From Botryotinia globosa (Eukaryota; Ascomycota; Leotiomycetes; Helotiales; Sclerotiniaceae): a stretch of 64,000 bases of DNA. Shown one piece after another: positions 21,759 through 33,837 of the stretch. Under the pieces are notes generated by a model. The model was not told the origin of the DNA and did not search any database. It was given only the letters and a program-made list of their open reading frames with translations. Within the stretch, counting starts at the first letter, position 1, and every line of letters begins with the position of its first letter. The position numbers and the translations under genes were made by a program. The DNA is taken from assembly GCA_014898425.1 (NCBI GenBank), contig RCSZ01000008.1, forward strand, positions 817,501-881,500, written 5' to 3'.

Positions 21759-24251
21759 TCAAGTATCGAAAGGCACCTTAGTGAGCCATGTAAAGTCGTC
21801 CGTGTCAAAAATCCGATCCAAATCTGTGAGAATCTGAGATGAACCACTATTTTCGGGGCTAGAATGCACAGTATCTTGGTGAGCAGATGTGGCATGACGG
21901 AGGGGTTTTATGGGACACCAGTACTGAAAGGTTGCGTCGCTAGAATCGTCGTCAGGAGTAGTTGGCCCGGCCTCGGCTTCGACCCGTTCAGAGGCGTTCT
22001 TCAAACGGGAGAATTTTTGAGGCACGATCTGGAATAGGATATCTAATACAGTGACTAGACGGAGGATTGACGGGTTGAGAGTAGTGTATTGTCTGAGAAT
22101 TGCAGTGGCCTTGTATAAACTTTCATGGATCGAAGTTTCTGATATTTCAGCCACAACAGAAGGGCAAAGACCTCCTGCAATCAATACCGTTGCAGACTTA
22201 TACAAGAATACTACATTGCACCACCATGGAGAGATCTCATTCGAACCAGAAGTTTCGCGAATGTGTACAGTATCAATAGCTTCTTGCGCAATCTTGACAC
22301 ACGCAATTGCACATTGGAGAGGGATTCGATGGGAGAGTAAACTTCCAAGACGGATACGTTCTGTTTTCTTTTGAAACTTGGCGCCAGTGAGTTGTTGAAG
22401 AATGGGCGTCAACAATAATAATTGAATGTGGAGATATCTTGGAATGCTGTTAGCTTCACCTCATGATTCGCTTGTGTGTGTGTTTGAGTTCGTACCTTTG
22501 GTGAAGAAATATTGTCCGACGGGATAACACAGGATTTAGATCGTTGTATGTGGAATGCTGCTCAATTCTGAGATCTTGAGGATTGTTTTGTTCCCAGTTT
22601 GAAAGCCTTTCCTGTAGATTGAGAATGGAAATGTTCGTTCCAGGAGACGAGACGTTCTCGGAAGTGTAACGCCCTTTCTTCAGGTTTCTGTCAAACTCAC
22701 TATTTCGTAAATCGAGGAGTATGGCATACAAAATAATGTTAAGCTCTATACAAGACTTATGGAAATCAGCGGTATAAGCTTGAGGCCTTCTAATGGTATT
22801 TTCTTCATTATGTCTCCGCTGATAGTCATCTTCCTCCACAAATAAAGGGAGTGGGATAGCATCAGCAACTTGTGGATCAATCATAGATGGTCGGCCATAC
22901 AGCATTGAAATCTCTCTATCCATGATAACACAGGCATGCCAAGCTTTACGAAGCGAGTTTCTAGCCTGACTTTTGACTATCCGTTCGCTTGTTTCGGGTA
23001 AGTGAAGTTCAAGCATCTGAGCTGTGCGTATTGCATTTCTAACATATAACCAGCACGTACGAGATTCGCCCATGGTTTGAAAATATAAGGCTAAGAGAAG
23101 ATATGACTGCACTGAACGGACCGAATACTCTTGAATGTTGAGAAATCCTTGTGCTCTTCTGCAAAACATGGCAGCCATATTCTCATGGTTGAAAACTGTT
23201 GTCCTCGTTTGGCGGCTGCTGATAGCGAATACTGAGTTTATTAGACAAACCAACGATCCTTGATCAAATTCATAGTTGTCACAGCTCCAAATTTTCTCAT
23301 ACTCTTGTCGGAACTCCAATTTATCCAAGAATGGATATAAAACATGGACGTTCTCAAAATACAATGTGATTAGGCTATCGGCTTGCTCCTGAATTGGTAA
23401 AGCGTAGTCCAGATTTCTTTACTGTGATTCATTAGTTGGTATTCGGGATGAGAAAATGTTGAGATCAAAGCCAAGAACATTTGATGCATGTGTTCATGCT
23501 TCACCGATTTTCTCTATGACTAATTTCTCCACTTCTTGCATGAAACTTCGGACAAAGGGTTTGTCAATAACATTGGTCCTGTGATTATTCAACCACATTG
23601 TTATGGCTGAGATAGTTGCTAGAGGTGCACAAAGCATCAATGCTTTTTGAGAGTTTTTGAAATGAAGGAACTAGTCCTGGGCTGAATGTGGGAGCCGAAT
23701 CAGACTGCCATTGATTGGTGCTCATCTCCGGCGTACTTATTGACGGGTATCCCTCCCACAAAACTGTAGAAAGCCATGTTGCAGATGCAGGTGAAACTGA
23801 AGTAGTAGCTCCATGACTACTTATTGTCTCTACTGATAGGTCTTCGGAAGCACTATTTGAACTTGGGTTGCTGCTGGGTGAGACTTGAGAACCTTGACTG
23901 TTACGTGCTTCCAGCAACTTGATTTGATCTTCGAGACGTCTTATATAATCTGTAGATGCTGATGGAGCACGTGAAAAGTCCGTGGCCCAAGTGCAAGAAA
24001 CTGACTTGAACCTTTTCTCACATGGTCCGCACACTATGAGAATGGAATGATCAGCAAGTATAAGTGACGTTGAAAGTTTATTACTTAGTTAGTGAGTAAT
24101 ACCTGGTTGATGACCATCACATTTGACTTATCGACTGAATTTAGTAAATGACATACATTACAATCTACATTGGAGCTGCTGCTACCTTCCGGCCTCGGCA
24201 GGGATCACAAGCCGTTGTCACCTTCTGCCTTTTTGGTGCTCGAGTATCCAT
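21759..24251 (-). pseudogene. Zn2Cys6 fungal-specific transcription factor, disrupted
   Basis: Family: zinc-cluster regulator with a fungal transcription-factor middle domain. The first exon (24186-24251) encodes MDTRAPKRQKVTTACDPCRG plus RK, and the next exons encode KCDGHQPVCGPCEKR, a nearly complete Zn2Cys6 cluster. Problems: the first intron ends in AA rather than AG at 24128-24129 (using the AG at 24127-24128 costs one base and shifts the frame); the frame changes between the linker exon (24034-23585) and the downstream coding sequence near 23620-23670; two in-frame stops, TGA near 23517 and TAA near 23425, sit between KIGEA and RNLDYALP. Beyond that the middle domain is well preserved (FENVHVLYPFLDK, LRKAWHACVIMDREISMLYGRPSMID) and a normal 58-nt intron (22438-22495) joins the C-terminal exon. 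Four lesions make a pseudogene likelier than an odd gene structure. Confidence 0.65.
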
Positions 24252-24751
24252 AGCTTCACTGTAAATTCTGATATAATAGTATTAGAGGTTCAGATCGGTC
24301 AAACGATTCACCTCGTTGAACAATGGAGGTGATGAGCAACAGAATGGATTGAAGCTGGGGCGCTCTATTCTCACGTGACAAAGCTTCTTGGTTGAGCGTT
24401 AGAATTGAAAAGTCAAGTGTGATATCCAGTGAAGTGTCTTTGATGCTGTATCTCAAGTTCATGATGTGTACAGTATTTTCATTCTCACAGTGTATCTGAC
24501 TTATAGCATTAAAAACACGGCACCAGATCACGGAAGCGATCCGAAGCTTAATTATCAAAGTAACCGGAAGCAAGACGGCCAAAAGATAGCCCGAATACAC
24601 GCCTAAACGACAAGATTTGCTGCATTGTTTCCAGACAGAAATTTTTCACATGCAACACTTCTCGGAGAAGGCGCATCTAACCAATTCATGCTTTCATAAT
24701 GAGCTGTACTAGAAAAAGTTTTTTGAGATCTATCGATTCTTGGAAGTTACA
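24252..24751. other. Intergenic region between the decayed regulator and the decayed SDR
   Basis: About 500 bp upstream of the regulator on the minus strand. A minus-strand frame at 24256-24600 starts MYSGYLLAVLLPVTL, but I see no family resemblance. Probably the regulator's promoter. Confidence 0.35.
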
Positions 24752-25565
24752 TCAAATAATCTTCTTCTTGTGCTTCAAATCATTCAGATCATCATACGTG
24801 GATACAATTATGCGAGAACTTTTGATTTCTGGTCTGGAAAGCAGTTCCGTATAAACATGAGCAAAATTCGATGATTTTATTGCTCCCGTTTAAGCGGCCG
24901 ATGGATCAACTTCAACCAGACAATTAAGATATACTTCGTTGAAGCGAACGCTCGAATCAGTATTGTCACGGCAGGCTACGTTAGCCATCGAGAAGAGGGG
25001 ACCTTGTGAGATAGCGGGTGCTGCTCGAGCGCCAATGTCACCCTGTGCTCTGGTACAGAGTGTGAAGCTAGTTGCTTTCTTTTGCTCTAGCAAATATGGG
25101 ATGGTTGCACGGTAAGCGATTTTGAAAGTTAGTGGACATATCAATGCTGCTGCTACAACTAGAGATCTTACAAAAGTTGGATTCAAAATTGACACTCATG
25201 ATCTGACGCAGTTCAATAAGGCTTAACTCGGTCAAAGGCGTTGCACCGTATGCACCTCCAGCTTCATTCAGAATTAGCAAAGAAAAAATCAACCTTATTA
25301 TATTCTTACCAGCAGAGTAAACGTGCTGAAAACTTGGCAGTTTCCCAGCCCGGACTTGGTCCACGACAGTTTGCACTCCTCCTTCCGACATAATGTCGGC
25401 CTCGACTGTTGTGATGCCGTTCTTTGTTCCCACATGTTTGAATAATTTGTCCGCAGAGGCCTGATTCCTCACTATTGCAAGCACATGACGCTTAGATTGC
25501 ACGGCTCCGAGTACTGCTGCGACACCGATGTTTCCAGTGGCTCCGATAACAAGAACTTTCTCCAT
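24752..25565 (-). pseudogene. NAD(P)-binding short-chain dehydrogenase, disrupted
   Basis: Rossmann protein starting MEKVLVIGATGNIGVAAVLG, with SAAGGAYGATPLTELSL and RFNEVYLN as in a family of fungal short-chain dehydrogenases often found in metabolite clusters. Exon 1 is 25310-25565, the first intron 25262-25309, exon 2 25172-25261. The second intron (25120-25171, 52 nt, with an ACTAAC branch point) should join FESNF to AYRATIPYLL, but its acceptor reads AA instead of AG. Near the C-terminus a TAA at 24890-24892 interrupts the frame after DPSAA; reading on in the same frame gives GAIKSSNFAHVYTELLSRPE-type sequence to a stop at 24752, matching the family's usual tail. Use of the AA acceptor, or a 60-nt shorter product, cannot be excluded. 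Confidence 0.7.
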
Positions 25566-26171
25566 ATTTTAAACCGATGAATAGGATATTGCAGAAAGTC
25601 TGAGAAGTTGATGTGATGAATATTCGGGGATGGTGCATTATAGTGAGCCAAGAATTCTTTTTACAGACTACCGAAGAGTGCTTCTTATATCAAAAGAGCA
25701 CATTACTCCCGGTTTTCTTGAGCTAAACTGAAAGACCGAGACGGGGAAACTCGAGGGCGACGGATGATCTTCCGAAAAAAGATTAGATAACTTCGGAAAA
25801 GCTTTCGAGATTGAGCACGACGACATCATCGGAGCTTCCGAAGTTATAATATTTGTCAACGGGAGGGTCTCCGAGTTTCGTAAGCTTTAAACTTATCGGT
25901 ATATTTGCCATAGAATTATCCCGTCCCCACCGAGACCTTCAAAGCTGAGGGTTCATTGATTTATGGATGCATGGGATAAGTTTTACTTCAATGGCCCTTT
26001 GAGCTCGCTCTATTTACTCCTTTTTGTTTATTCTTCATCACACGCATCTTGTTTCCTCGACAAAAAAAATGTATTCACATTCAGATATCTACCAAAATTG
26101 TCTCAATCCTAAAATTCTAGACAGAAGCTTGACTATAACTGCATGTACTTGGTCTGTTTGTGTACAACAAG
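25566..26171. promoter_or_regulatory. Divergent promoter between SDR and MFS pseudogenes with TTCCGAA sites
   Basis: 606 bp between two divergent start codons. CTTCCGAA at 25769-25776, its reverse complement form CTTCGGAA at 25791-25798, and CTTCCGAAG at 25835-25843 lie within 75 bp. CGG/CCG-containing repeats are the usual targets of Zn2Cys6 regulators, and one such gene lies next door, so these could be its operator sites. A pyrimidine-rich leader precedes the MFS start. Confidence 0.45.
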
Positions 26172-27976
26172 ATGGTAGTAGATGATAAAAGGGCAGAGGC
26201 CAACAGAGCACTCCCTCAAGAGATTCACGATTCAAAAACCACAGCCACCCGAGATATAGAGTCAAACAAGGAGTTCAATCAGTCTACCAGTCCAGCTCCT
26301 GTGCGTCCAGAAACTTCTCCGATCGAAGCATTGAGCCCGGCGGTGGAGCATCTCCCTCAGGTGATGATAGTACCACTATTGAAACGGCAAGGACTACTTG
26401 GGCTATTGACCATTATACCAGAAGTCGAACATCCACAAAGCTATAAAAATGGCACTAAATGGTTTATAACATTCATTGTTGCGGTAGCAGGTGCTGCGGC
26501 ACCTCTAGGAAGTGCTAAATTCTTTCGTGAGTCCTTATTTCTTCCCTATCACTCGATTGCCTACATTTTATGCTGCCATAAGTTCTGACCCTCTGCGCAG
26601 CTGCACTCACTGAGCTATCGGAAGACTTTCATGCTTCTAAAACATTCACCAATCTCGCTGTGGCTATGTATCTTCTAGCAATGTCGATATTTCCACTCTG
26701 GTGGTCTACCTTTTCGGAAATATTTGGCCGTCGGACAATATACCTGGTATCTTTCCCATTTTTCACGTTATGGAGTGCTATTACCGCAATATCTACCTCA
26801 ACGGCAATGCTGATCGTAATGAGAGTTTTGGGAAGGGGTTCAGCGGCATCCGTCTTAGCTATCAGTGCAGGAACCATTGCGGATATTTGGGAGCCAAAGG
26901 AGCGCGGTCGTGCGATAGGAATATTCTTCCTGGGTCCTATGTTGGGGCCGCTTCTAGCACCAATTATTGGTGGAGCAGTAGCAGAAAAATAGAGCTGGCG
27001 AAGTACCCAATGGTTTCAGAATATCTATGGAGGGGTATTATCGATTCTGTTGTTATTTTACCTCCCTGAGACACTCGCAAGACGAGCCCCAGTTGTCGAG
27101 GAACTCGCGGATGGGAACATTACATCTCATCGACCTAGCTTTGATCCCTTGCCGACTTCACCGTCTATTCAACATGCAATGAAAAGAGTGGTGGTCATTT
27201 TTTATTAAAAAAAAAGTCAATAATTGATCGACCGAAGATATTATTAGGCTATCTTCGATTTCCAGCCGTCTTGGTCACAGTCTACATCGGTAGCATAACC
27301 TTTGGATCTTTATATATATTGAACATTGCCATACAAAAGACATTCGGGGAGGAGCCATATAATTTCTCTGAGATAATAGTCGGGCTGACATATATCCCAG
27401 GTTCACTGGGCTATATTGTTGCAGGCTTTGTGGGGAGGAAATGGTCGGATGCTATCATGCATCGAGAAGCTCGTGCTGCAGGGCGATTTGATGAATCTGG
27501 AAAACTTATTCTCCGACCGGAAGATCGCATGAGAGAAAATGTTTTACTTGCTGCTGCTATTTATCCTGCTGGTCTTTTATGGTTTGGATGCACTGCGGAG
27601 AAGGAAGTTCATGGGATTGTCCCTTTAATTGCGAATTTCTTCTTTGGGTTCGGAACTATGATTGTTTTTTCCACTGCAACTACTATGTCAGCATTTCCCC
27701 TTCATGACGTCAACAAAACCTTTTGATATTTGTAACTAATTCAAGAATAGGCTTCCGGAATTTCTCCCCAACCGAAGTTCGAGTGGTGTGGCAGTGAGTA
27801 CATTTGTGCGGACAATTTTCAGCTGTGTCGGGTCAGTGATTGCGCAGCCTTTGCTGCAAGCCATTGGAGACGGTTGGCTATTTACGATACTAGCTATTAT
27901 TGGATGGATTAGCGCGTTCTCAGTTGTTTAGATTATGAAACGATTTGGACCTAGATGGCAGGTTGAGATGGGGTAG
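26172..27976 (+). pseudogene. MFS multidrug/polyamine-type transporter, disrupted
   Basis: Twelve-helix exporter of the drug:H+ antiporter type. Exon 1 (26172-26526) encodes the cytoplasmic N-terminus and the first helix; an intron at 26527-26600 joins it to PALTELSEDF. The signature GRRTIYLVSFPFFTLWS and LGRGSAASVLAISAGTIADI are intact. Lesions: TAG at 26990-26992 between GGAVAEK and SWRSTQWF, both parts in frame; a frame change at a run of nine A at 27207-27215, after which RPKILLGYLRFPAVLVTVYIG continues; TAG at 27929-27931 where the family has Trp (VV-W-IMKRFGPRW). A good 64-nt intron (27687-27750) still joins ATTM to LPEFLPNR. Three lesions in an otherwise well-conserved frame point to recent decay or assembly faults. 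Confidence 0.75.
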
Positions 27977-30768
27977 AAGTTGGCTCGGTAAACTCAGTTC
28001 GCCGCGGATAGCTCCGCTCTGTAAATGATGCAAACCTGATATTGGCTAAGGCCCTAATTACATGAATTCCCTAAATAGAGGCTCCAGAACATCAAACTTC
28101 GATAGATTGATTTTTATATGCTTCATACGTGAAGAGTTCATGTCAATTTTTTCTATTGTCGTTTCAAAAGTCATGATGTGGAATACATATCAAACTCGAG
28201 TGAAGAAAGCTGCAGCTAGCATCGATTCGAACCCCGAGAATACCCAACTAGTTCAACCCAAATTACGTGAAATAATTAAGCTAGATCAAGTGAAACTAGC
28301 AACAACAGTCTACTATAAATACTGACATCTATTCTCACCAACCCGTACATCAAATTAGTAAAAGACGCATACCAAAAACAGAAACATCGACCTAAGAGAA
28401 AGAATAACTTAAAAAATCAACGGTAGCCAGAAGCCTCGTCTCTCGTTTACATCGGCGCCCATTTTCCATCTTGTTTGTCGTTGTTGCCGCTTTTTTTTGC
28501 TGTCAAATTTTTGTGCAATCGCTATACATTTGTGACTATTTGAATAATATCGATTTAGATATCTCAAATAGTAATGCATTCCTCCACGAACCTCTTCATC
28601 TGCTATTATTCAACCAGCGCGGTAGTTTTCTCGGCCACATGTACCTCAGAAGCTAGAAATCTCGCAACCGATCAGCCATGCCCAACCTACGGATTCTGGG
28701 TTCTGGTCTTTTTCACTATATCTAGAAGTGAGTGTATCCAAGAGTTGTTCTATAAACGTCAATTCGTTTCTTTTTTAAGCGAAATCGAGATCACTCGCTA
28801 GAATCCTCAATCTCTCGGATTCGTATATGCTTACTTGAGCTCACTTTGTATCTCAGCAGAGACACCTTCCATAATCCGAGAAGGTATATAAACCACCTTT
28901 CTGATCCTTCTTTCTGCTTCACTCTAAACAGCATTGAACCTACCTGACGAGTTTACAGAATGCTATTTGTATGTTGCAAATGATTTAGTATTTGGAATTG
29001 CCAAGAAATTATCTTTAATATAATTTCCGGGGAGCTCATGGAGACCTTTTAGTATCATGAATCTGATTATCGCTGCTATATTCAGTCTCTGTCATCTGAT
29101 CAGGGGGAGTACTATTTAGAGAGTGTCACTGTTGCGTATCTTTATTGTGCTGTCGTTATTCTGTATCTGTAAAATTTTGCTTTTCACTTCGCCCTTCGAA
29201 TCTATCCAGTCATTGACCATTCGATCATGTTCCAGGCTCGGGTTCTTTACTGCTGCATGACACTTAATCCTATCTGAGATTTCCTCACGTCAACCCTCCC
29301 CGCGTGTGTTTATTTGCCATTTATCGATGATGGAAAGCTTCACTTTTCCGGGTCCTGCTGTGTAAATGAAGAATGAGAGTGCTCTTGCACATTTGCAAAG
29401 AGAATTATATTCTTACACCATAGCAATCAAAGGCTTCATAATAACTAGGTTGCTAACTATATAAAAGTCATTCAAACCTTGAGACTATCTTCAAAAATAA
29501 GTAATGTCCCCTATAAATTGTTCATCCGGTACACATTTTCTCAATCAATATGATACTAATTGAAGAAAATTGACCTATCTCGAGGAACCTCCTTTGAGGC
29601 CTTCTCCACTCGAAACTTACTTATCTCCGTCTTTTCTCTACCTTTTCTTTTGATATCTAAGGTGGTTATGTTCTTCCTGTTAGTTAATCACACACTTGTC
29701 GTGGAATATTGGATATTCTTCTATCAGCCATTATTCGTCGTTATCACTTGGTCCCCGACATCTAATATCAAATGTCCTAAAACCCAAGAGCTATGTTGTA
29801 GTTCCCCATCCTTACTATCTTCCAAATTTCCAATCACTCCTCAGAATCTCAAAATATGACTATTTAAGACACTCAAATAGTTAATATATCTTCTTTTTAG
29901 GTAGTCAAATCTTATAAACTATTTCTAAACAGACCGTTACTTTACAGCTGCTTGTATCATATTATAGTGCATAACTGCCCTCCTGAATTCTTCACATGAG
30001 TCGACATACAGAAGCAGGTAAAAAAATCATCCTACCGCTATATAAAAACTCACTTCACCATCCTCACACAGTATCAGAACAACAAACACCTCATAATTGC
30101 ACCCATTGAGGGCTGAGAACCTGGCACAGAAACCTTGATACTCCATACCATTATCATGCATTCCAGTACAAACCGAACATCCCCTCACAATCTGCGCTTC
30201 GAAGATTCTATCTTTAGCAAAAGGATAACTAGACAAATCATCACTGTCGTCTGATTTGTAGCTGTTTCAGAGAATCCTGATTTTTGCTATCGTTCTGTGC
30301 TTCAGTTTTGAGATTGAGACTATAGTTTGTATCATTACCAAATGGCTATCGCCGATTTGTAATGTACACGGGATTCCATGACAAATATACAAGTTCACAA
30401 CATAGTTAAGTAATCACAAGCACCCGAGCACCTTGAAAGCCACTTTACGAATCATCTAGCCAAATAAGTAGAAAAATACCAACAACCTTGTGTGCTTTTA
30501 TAAAATAGTTGCGAATCGATTATATTTCAACAAACTCATGTGTACGTACGTAGGACTCCTCAACTGAGCACATCCAACTTGGACGCATCTCGATACTCGA
30601 TAACGAATAGAAAAACTTGCAGATTCATCGCTTTTGGGCGTGTGAAGATGTAGGTATAATGTCTGAATCATTGATAAGATTTAAATCTTCATGAAGACAG
30701 AATGATGTATTTTTTGTGTTATAGGAGATTTTGGAGAACGAGATTGAATGGGAAGTCTAGGAAGTGGA

Positions 30769-30821
30769 TTTGTAGATTTGTAGATTTGTAGATTTGTAGA
30801 TTTGTAGATTTGTAGATTTGT
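30769..30821. repeat. Tandem repeat, unit TTTGTAGA
   Basis: About 6.5 nearly perfect copies of an 8-nt unit. Intergenic. Confidence 0.9.
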
Positions 30822-32568
30822 GAGGAGGAGGATGGGAGTTTGAGTAGAGATTTTCGATTCACTTGCTGCTACTACTATTGTTGCTGCTGCTATATTTTAT
30901 TATCAATGTATTGATAAATCGTAGATATCCATCGTCGAATGACATATATTCAACCGCCAGCAAAAATTACATCTCTTCGCTCAGGATCTTGAGCTTCGCA
31001 TACCTGATGACCATTGTGATTCACCATTCTCCATTCATATTACCGCAATGCCCAGGATAGGGTTGCAGGTGAAGGATGAGGATGAAGATGACAGGGCTTC
31101 GAATAGCATTCATCGTTTCTTGTGATATCCATTTCGAGAGAAGATTATCTAGAATGTAGAGAGTATTTTTATACTCATAATAAACAAGAATGGATGAGAG
31201 AAGTGAATGGAAACGAATATCAATGATTCAGATAGTGAATATCCCTTCTTTTTCTATTCCACAACCAGAATCAGTGAAGTGATATGTAAACTCCCCATCT
31301 TCCAAAAATCCCAAACCTATATGGACAAACCATCAGATATAGTGCCCATGACATGAGCATTCAGTGATCAATACCTTCAAGCCCCCGTGTCTACAGGTAT
31401 TGAAGAATTTCAATACAACACCGCTGTGTGTATTTTCCAACTCCAAGATCCTCCCTCCTTATATACAATCAATCACCCTCCAAGTTCTCGTCATGAAATG
31501 TTATATTTAAACTACTCGACAACAAAAAGCAATGACCCAGAACAAGGAGAAGAAAATAAGGACAAAGACAAGAAAAAATGAGACCAGACCAAACTAAAGA
31601 TCTTCTCATCACGTGCGAAGTTCTCAACGACGACGGGATTTTAGAACCAAAAAACAGCCTGTTGATCGTTTCGATCCATTTTACATCCTCCACATATCAA
31701 GAAATCAGATCGAAGATACGATTCGATTTAATTCTTACAGATACTAGATAAATAAATTCACATCTCCACATCCAATTCCTACATCTACACCAACAATATA
31801 ATATATAATATTCCCCTCGAAACAATATTTACCCCTTTCATTTACTGAATGAATCCACCAGAACATTCGGGACTTTGCAAAAGTATATAATGGTCTACTT
31901 TGTTTATTGATGTAAGAGAAACGTTGCATGGGGAGCTTGATACAGAATTGCAGGAGTTTTGGTGGTTGTATGTATATATCGAATCTATAGGTGTATAGAT
32001 TTGATTGTATGGGTTTCATACCTTTAGATGAGTGATGGGTTTCGGGGTTGTGGATTTGAAAAGGAAGTATTGCTGTCACAATTTATTTTTACTATTGTTC
32101 TCGAGATCATTTTTTGGATTGTCGTTTTTGTTGTGTATGGCATGAACGACATCTCTTGTCTGGTTTTTGTGTCTAAAATGGAAGGCAAAAGATGCTGTAG
32201 AAAGAAGATGATATCAATGTGCTATTTTCAAAAGTGACACATAGCTGGCAAGCCTTGGTTCATGTAGTAGACTGTATGACTTTCTGAATTCTAACTGATA
32301 TGCACTCATCTTTATACAAGAATATTGAAAATCTAATCACGTACAGAATTTCCCCTATGACCCGATTCCCGAACTTCAATCCTCGATATTTAGGATCAGG
32401 CTAGTGTATAAGCCATAGAGAGAGTATCGAAGACGGAATAAATATAGATGGACGAACTTGAGCTCGTTTCAGGTGTGTACTGACTGTCACACTTGTGAGA
32501 ATAGAGAGAGTTATTAATGGGATGGGAGTATTGGGTTCGAATCTGTTTGTTTGATTTTTGGGGGGTTC

Positions 32569-32689
32569 GAAGAAGAAGAAGAAGAAGAAGAAGAAGAAGA
32601 AGAAGAAGAAGAAGAAGAAGAAGAAGAAGAAGAAGAAGAAGAAGAAGAAGAAGAAGAAGAAGAAGAAGAAGAAGAAGAAGAAGAAGAAG

Positions 32690-32719
<30 letters not shown>
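32569..32719. repeat. Pure (GAA)50 microsatellite
   Basis: 151 nt of uninterrupted GAA, 50 whole units plus one base. All purine on the plus strand, so it can form intramolecular triplex DNA. Frames through it (poly-Glu, poly-Arg, poly-Ser) are artefacts of the repeat. Confidence 0.98.
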
Positions 32720-32720
<1 letters not shown>

Positions 32721-33730
32721 TAAACCAATATTGACAATGCAGAAGAGGATAGTGATGGAACTCAATGACGACAATGATGATAGCTAGAGGCCACTCTTGA
32801 ATAATACGATGACCTCTAGATTCCTCGACAGCTACTTGCTATGCAACAATATAAGAGCAAGCTAGAAATCACAAGAGTGCTAAATGCCACATCCCCCTTG
32901 AACGATGATATTTGCTTGGGGGTTGAGAGATTTCGGGTTGATGTCTCTACTTATAGCCACTGGCCATAATTCAGAAACGAGAAATTCAATGCACTGCACT
33001 GCACTGCACTTGCACTGACAATCTGAAGATATACGCATTGTAAGAGAAGATATATTCAAAAGAACTGTATACAAAACTAGAAAACTAAGAAGGCACACAC
33101 ACACCTTTTGATAACTCAAATCCTTTTATTTCGTAATACCATCACCGATGCAGTTTTCTCACTCGAGTACATTTAATCCAGCCACCCAGATATAAACCTA
33201 CCTAACCAATCAACCAACCAACCACACCCTTTTCCATTTTATCAAACACTCCAAGATCCCATCGTTGAGTACGCACCTAGCTTTGCATTTCAAATCCCCT
33301 CCCTAAACTCTTTATCTACTCACTACTCACCTCCACATGATAGTTTCAAAACATACCATAACATACCATCCCTCACTTCATCCCTCGAAACAATCCAACA
33401 CAATACAAAACAATACAAAACAATACAAAACGAACAAATGAGAGATCAATTAAATCAAAAACAAAGTTTTCAATACCCGTATGAAATGATGTAATGTAAT
33501 CTAAGTATTCTCCGAGGAAATTGGATGTTTGATACATGGTAATAGGTAGGTACAACTTACAAGAGATGAGATGAGATGAGATGGATGCGAACACGTCGTA
33601 TTTTTTGATAAAAGTGCGGGAGTGCGGGGTAGAGATTTGTGATAGATGGATGGATGGATGGATGGATGGAAAGGAGGAGGGGGAGGAAAGTGGGAATAGC
33701 TTCATGGGGTTTTTATTGGAGGTGTAGATT

Positions 33731-33837
33731 TGTGGTTATGGTTGTGGTTATGGTTGTGGTTATGGTTGTGGTTATGGTTGTGGTTATGGTTGTGGTTATG
33801 GTTGTGGTTATGGTTGTGGTTATGGTTGTGGTTATGG
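33731..33837. repeat. 12-nt minisatellite, unit TGTGGTTATGGT
   Basis: About nine perfect copies in 107 nt, G/T-rich on the plus strand. A GGAT repeat lies just before it (33645-33668). Confidence 0.95.

Noticed and set aside
28220..28245. tRNA T-loop-like string near gattcgaaccccg
   Set aside because: No matching acceptor stem, D arm or anticodon arm around it.
30027..30236. Cysteine-containing minus frame considered as a small secreted effector
   Set aside because: No signal peptide and no splice partner that adds one.
32514..32787. Long poly-Ser, poly-Arg and poly-Glu open frames
   Set aside because: They are only the three readings of the (GAA)50 repeat.
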